From: CAZQQN01 sp964549595
GTDB taxonomy: Bacteria; Bacteroidota; Bacteroidia; CAILMK01; CAYYUA01
Assembly: GCA_964549595.1 (NCBI GenBank)
Contig: CAZJWK010000069.1
Location: forward strand, 1 to 15,121
Length of the DNA stretch: 15,121 bases
Reading direction: 5' to 3'
Shown here: positions 13,012-15,121 of the stretch, piece by piece
Position numbering within the stretch: position 1 is the stretch's first letter
How the letters are laid out: each line of letters begins with the position of its first letter
Made by a program: the position numbers and the translations under genes
The notes under the pieces: model-generated
What the model was told of the DNA's origin: nothing
What the model saw: only the letters and a program-made list of their open reading frames with translations
Databases searched by the model: none

Positions 13012-14569
13012 TTTTCATGGCTTCAGCAATTTCTCCGAGCGTAGCATAATTTTCCACCGCTGAAATCAGATAAGGCATTAAGTTTTCTTCCCCCTTTGCT
13101 GCATTTTCTAAAGCTTGGAGGGACTTGTTTACAGCTTTGTCATCCCTTTCCTGTTTCACTTGTTCCAATTTTTTAATTTGATCTTGCCTGATGGAATCAT
13201 CGACTCGAAAAATATTCATCGGGGGGTCTTCTTCAGTTTGGTAAGCATTTACTCCCACAATGATTTTTTCGTTATCTTCAATGGCCTTTTGATAAGTATA
13301 CGCAGACTGTGCGATTTCATCCTGGATGTAACCCTCTTCAATGGCTTTTACCGCACCCCCCATTTCATCAATTTTATCGAGGTACTTCCAGGCTTCTTCT
13401 TCTACTTGATTGGTAAGGGTTTCTACAAAATCCGACCCCCCTAAAGGGTCTACAGTATCTGTAACCCCGCTTTCGTGGGCAATAATTTGCTGTGTCCTAA
13501 GCGCTAATTGTGCGGATTGTTCAGTCGGTAAACTTAAAGCTTCATCGTATCCATTGGTATGAAGGGATTGTGTCCCTCCAAGCACAGCTGATAATCCTTG
13601 AATGGTCACCCTTGCAGCATTATTAAGTGCTTGTGTAGCGGTTAAAGTAGAACCGCCTGTTTGGGAGTGAAAACGTAATTTCAGGGCTTTTTCTTCCGTG
13701 GCCCCCATGGATTTCATCAATTTTGCCCACATCCTTCTGGCTGCCCTGAATTTGGCTACTTCCTCAAAGAAATTGTTATGGGCATTGAAAAAGAAAGAAA
13801 GCCTTTTACCGAAAATGTTGATGTCTAAACCTTTATCAAGCGCTGCCTGAACGTAAGCTTTTCCATTGGCCAGCGTAAAAGCCAATTCCTGGACGGCGTC
13901 ACAGCCTGCTTCCCGCATATGATAACCTGATATGGAGATGGTATTCCACTTCGGCAGATTTTGGCTACAATATTCAAAAACATCCGTTATCAAACGCATA
14001 GAAGGTTGTGGCGGATACCGGTGTGTTCCCCGCGCTGCGTACTCTTTCAGAATATCATTCTGAATGGTGCCGGAAATCCGGGAAAGATCGGCCCCTTGTT
14101 GCTTAGCCATAGCAATATAAAAGGCTAAAAGGATGGGGGCCGTTGCATTAATGGTCATTGATGTGGTAATATCTTGCAATTTGATGCCATCGAAAAGGAT
14201 TTCTATATCCTTCAGGGAATCAATGGCTACCCCAACTTTGCCCACTTCACCTTCAGCAAAGGCATGATCAGAATCATAACCGATTTGGGTGGGCAGGTCA
14301 AAAGCAACTGATAATCCCGTAGTTCCTTGTTTTAACAGGTAATGGTACCGTTTGTTGGATTCTTCGGCTGTGGAAAAACCAGCATATTGCCGCATGGTCC
14401 ATAATTTGGTCCGGTACATATCCGGGTGTATCCCACGCGTGAACGGGTATTCCCCCGGCTCTTCCTGAGGAGTTTCAGGCCTGGGGTAAATCCGTTTGAT
14501 CGTTATCCCCGAATCGGTTTCAAATCGGGCTTTTCTTGCTTTTTTTTGTTTTTGGTCTCCTTTACTCAT
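12986..14569 (-). CDS. Methylmalonyl-CoA mutase family large (catalytic) subunit, lacking B12-binding domain
   Basis: A 527-residue TIM-barrel acyl-CoA mutase subunit. Family blocks: YPFTRGIHPDMYRTKLWTMR, QYAGFSTAEESN (61-72), GLSVAFDLPTQIGYDSDH, GTIQNDILKEY (167-177), ISISGYHMREAG (211-222), LRFHSQTGGSTLT and DPLGGSDFVE. Substrate-selecting residues match methylmalonyl-CoA mutase rather than isobutyryl- or hydroxyisobutyryl-CoA mutase: Y62 (equivalent to Tyr89 of the Propionibacterium enzyme) and R180 (Arg207 there); H217 corresponds to the catalytic His244. The cobalamin-binding domain (DxHxxG) is absent, so a separate small subunit is needed, as in two-part mutases; none is in the window. 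The N-terminal 15 residues are Lys-rich. The likely role is interconversion of succinyl-CoA and methylmalonyl-CoA. It starts 12 bp after the small membrane protein gene, so the two are surely one operon. Confidence 0.9.
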   Translation of the reverse strand: MSKGDQKQKKARKARFETDSGITIKRIYPRPETPQEEPGEYPFTRGIHPDMYRTKLWTMRQYAGFSTAEESNKRYHYLLKQGTTGLSVAFDLPTQIGYDSDHAFAEGEVGKVGVAIDSLKDIEILFDGIKLQDITTSMTINATAPILLAFYIAMAKQQGADLSRISGTIQNDILKEYAARGTHRYPPQPSMRLITDVFEYCSQNLPKWNTISISGYHMREAGCDAVQELAFTLANGKAYVQAALDKGLDINIFGKRLSFFFNAHNNFFEEVAKFRAARRMWAKLMKSMGATEEKALKLRFHSQTGGSTLTATQALNNAARVTIQGLSAVLGGTQSLHTNGYDEALSLPTEQSAQLALRTQQIIAHESGVTDTVDPLGGSDFVETLTNQVEEEAWKYLDKIDEMGGAVKAIEEGYIQDEIAQSAYTYQKAIEDNEKIIVGVNAYQTEEDPPMNIFRVDDSIRQDQIKKLEQVKQERDDKAVNKSLQALENAAKGEENLMPYLISAVENYATLGEIAEAMKKVFGEYEK

Positions 14570-14581
14570 TGTTATAACGAC

Positions 14582-15103
14582 TTAAAAAAGTTGTTGAGCC
14601 TCTTGTTTTAAAAAACGAATAGCCTGATCAGTAGGAGAAGTTTCATTTTGCATCAGGGCGTTCAGAATGGCACGCCCTAATTCCATGGAATCATCATCTG
14701 GTTTGAATCGGCCATAACAAAGATTAATGAGTTTTATGACCTCCTCCTTGGCACTTTTAACCAATAACCAGGCATCTTCTGAAATATACAATTGCTGAGA
14801 AAGGTTGTGTTCAAACTCGCCACGAATATCCTTTATTAAAGCAACCTGAAGGTCCGCAGCGGTCATATTGCTTTCCCTAACCCTTGGGATGAGATTGTTC
14901 GGGTTTATGCGTTCCAGCAACAAAATCACCCTTTCATAGGCCTGAAGCCTGTAAGGTAACGCTTCTTTTCGCAGATCCATCTTGACGTTCATCCATTGCT
15001 TCTTCTCCTGATTTTCCAGGAACTTTTTAATAAGTAAATAAGCGGTAAGAAAAATTAGTAGCCCCGGCACTACAATAATAAGAATATCTAAAAGGTAATC
15101 CAT
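14582..15103 (-). CDS. Small membrane-anchored Bacteroidota protein of unknown function (DUF7935-like)
   Basis: A 173-residue protein with one N-terminal transmembrane helix (about 5-27, hydrophobic with a Pro-Gly in the middle) followed by Lys-rich residues (KKFLENQEKKQ), which points to a cytoplasmic C-terminal domain. The soluble part is helical and begins with LRKEALPYRLQAYERVILLLERINPNNLIPRVRESNMTA (about 44-82), then LIKDIRGEFEHNLSQQLYISEDAWLLVKSAKEEVIKLIN. I recognise this as a conserved Bacteroidota family that I believe is now named DUF7935; the name is from memory. No catalytic motif is evident. It lies directly upstream of the mutase large subunit (12 bp), which suggests a helper or membrane-docking role for the mutase, but that is inference. 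The ATG at 15101-15103 gives a complete membrane helix; only 18 bp of upstream sequence is visible. Confidence 0.8.
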   Translation of the reverse strand: MDYLLDILIIVVPGLLIFLTAYLLIKKFLENQEKKQWMNVKMDLRKEALPYRLQAYERVILLLERINPNNLIPRVRESNMTAADLQVALIKDIRGEFEHNLSQQLYISEDAWLLVKSAKEEVIKLINLCYGRFKPDDDSMELGRAILNALMQNETSPTDQAIRFLKQEAQQLF

Positions 15104-15121
15104 CTATTAGGGTTTTTTTAG

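Noticed and set aside
13115..13444. 109-codon plus-strand ORF inside the mutase gene
   Set aside because: Antisense to conserved mutase sequence; the hydrophobic translation comes from complementing Glu/Lys-rich codons.

Overview
The window looks like chromosomal core sequence from a member of the Bacteroidota, most likely of the Cytophagales or a related lineage. The evidence is the gene families (DUF4159, a bacterial GH3 adenylase, a barrel protein with TSP3 repeats, an M49-like lipoprotein, a stand-alone methylmalonyl-CoA mutase large subunit next to a Bacteroidota-specific small membrane protein), the near absence of Shine-Dalgarno sequences, several TTG starts, and promoter elements of the Bacteroidota type (TAnnTTTG). 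I see no transposase, integrase, phage gene, CRISPR array, tRNA or rRNA.

Layout, left to right. 1-1050 is the N-terminal part of a minus-strand M49-like lipoprotein that runs off the left edge. A plus-strand run follows: a DUF2905 membrane protein (1136-1360), a tandem universal stress protein (1436-2272) and an FtnA-type ferritin (2322-2837). A strong bidirectional terminator (2857-2891) separates it from a converging minus-strand envelope protein (2910-4385), a beta-barrel with calcium-type TSP3 repeats that ends in a SPOR domain. A 239-bp divergent intergenic region with two adjacent dyads separates this gene from a Ste24-type M48 protease (4625-5860). The protease converges on a GH3-family adenylase (5868-7412), which lies downstream of an NhaC-family antiporter (7588-9486), both on the minus strand. 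The antiporter is divergent from rsmE (9566-10285), which is followed by a secreted DUF4159 protein (10353-11024). These converge on dnaA (11051-12502). Upstream of dnaA is a 483-bp AT-rich gene-free stretch, a weak oriC candidate. Then come the methylmalonyl-CoA mutase large subunit (12986-14569) and a small membrane-anchored protein 12 bp upstream of it (14582-15103).

How the genes fit together: most transcription units are short and individually housekeeping. They cover stress and iron storage (usp, ferritin), envelope and septal peptidoglycan (barrel-SPOR), membrane proteolysis (M48), ion homeostasis (NhaC), ribosome modification (rsmE), replication initiation (dnaA) and propionate or branched-chain carbon metabolism (mutase). 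I found no convincing new multi-gene system. The items most worth a second look are the barrel-TSP3-SPOR architecture, the conserved-looking pairing of the mutase subunit with a membrane-anchored protein, the dnaA upstream region, and the extracytoplasmic domain on the NhaC antiporter.
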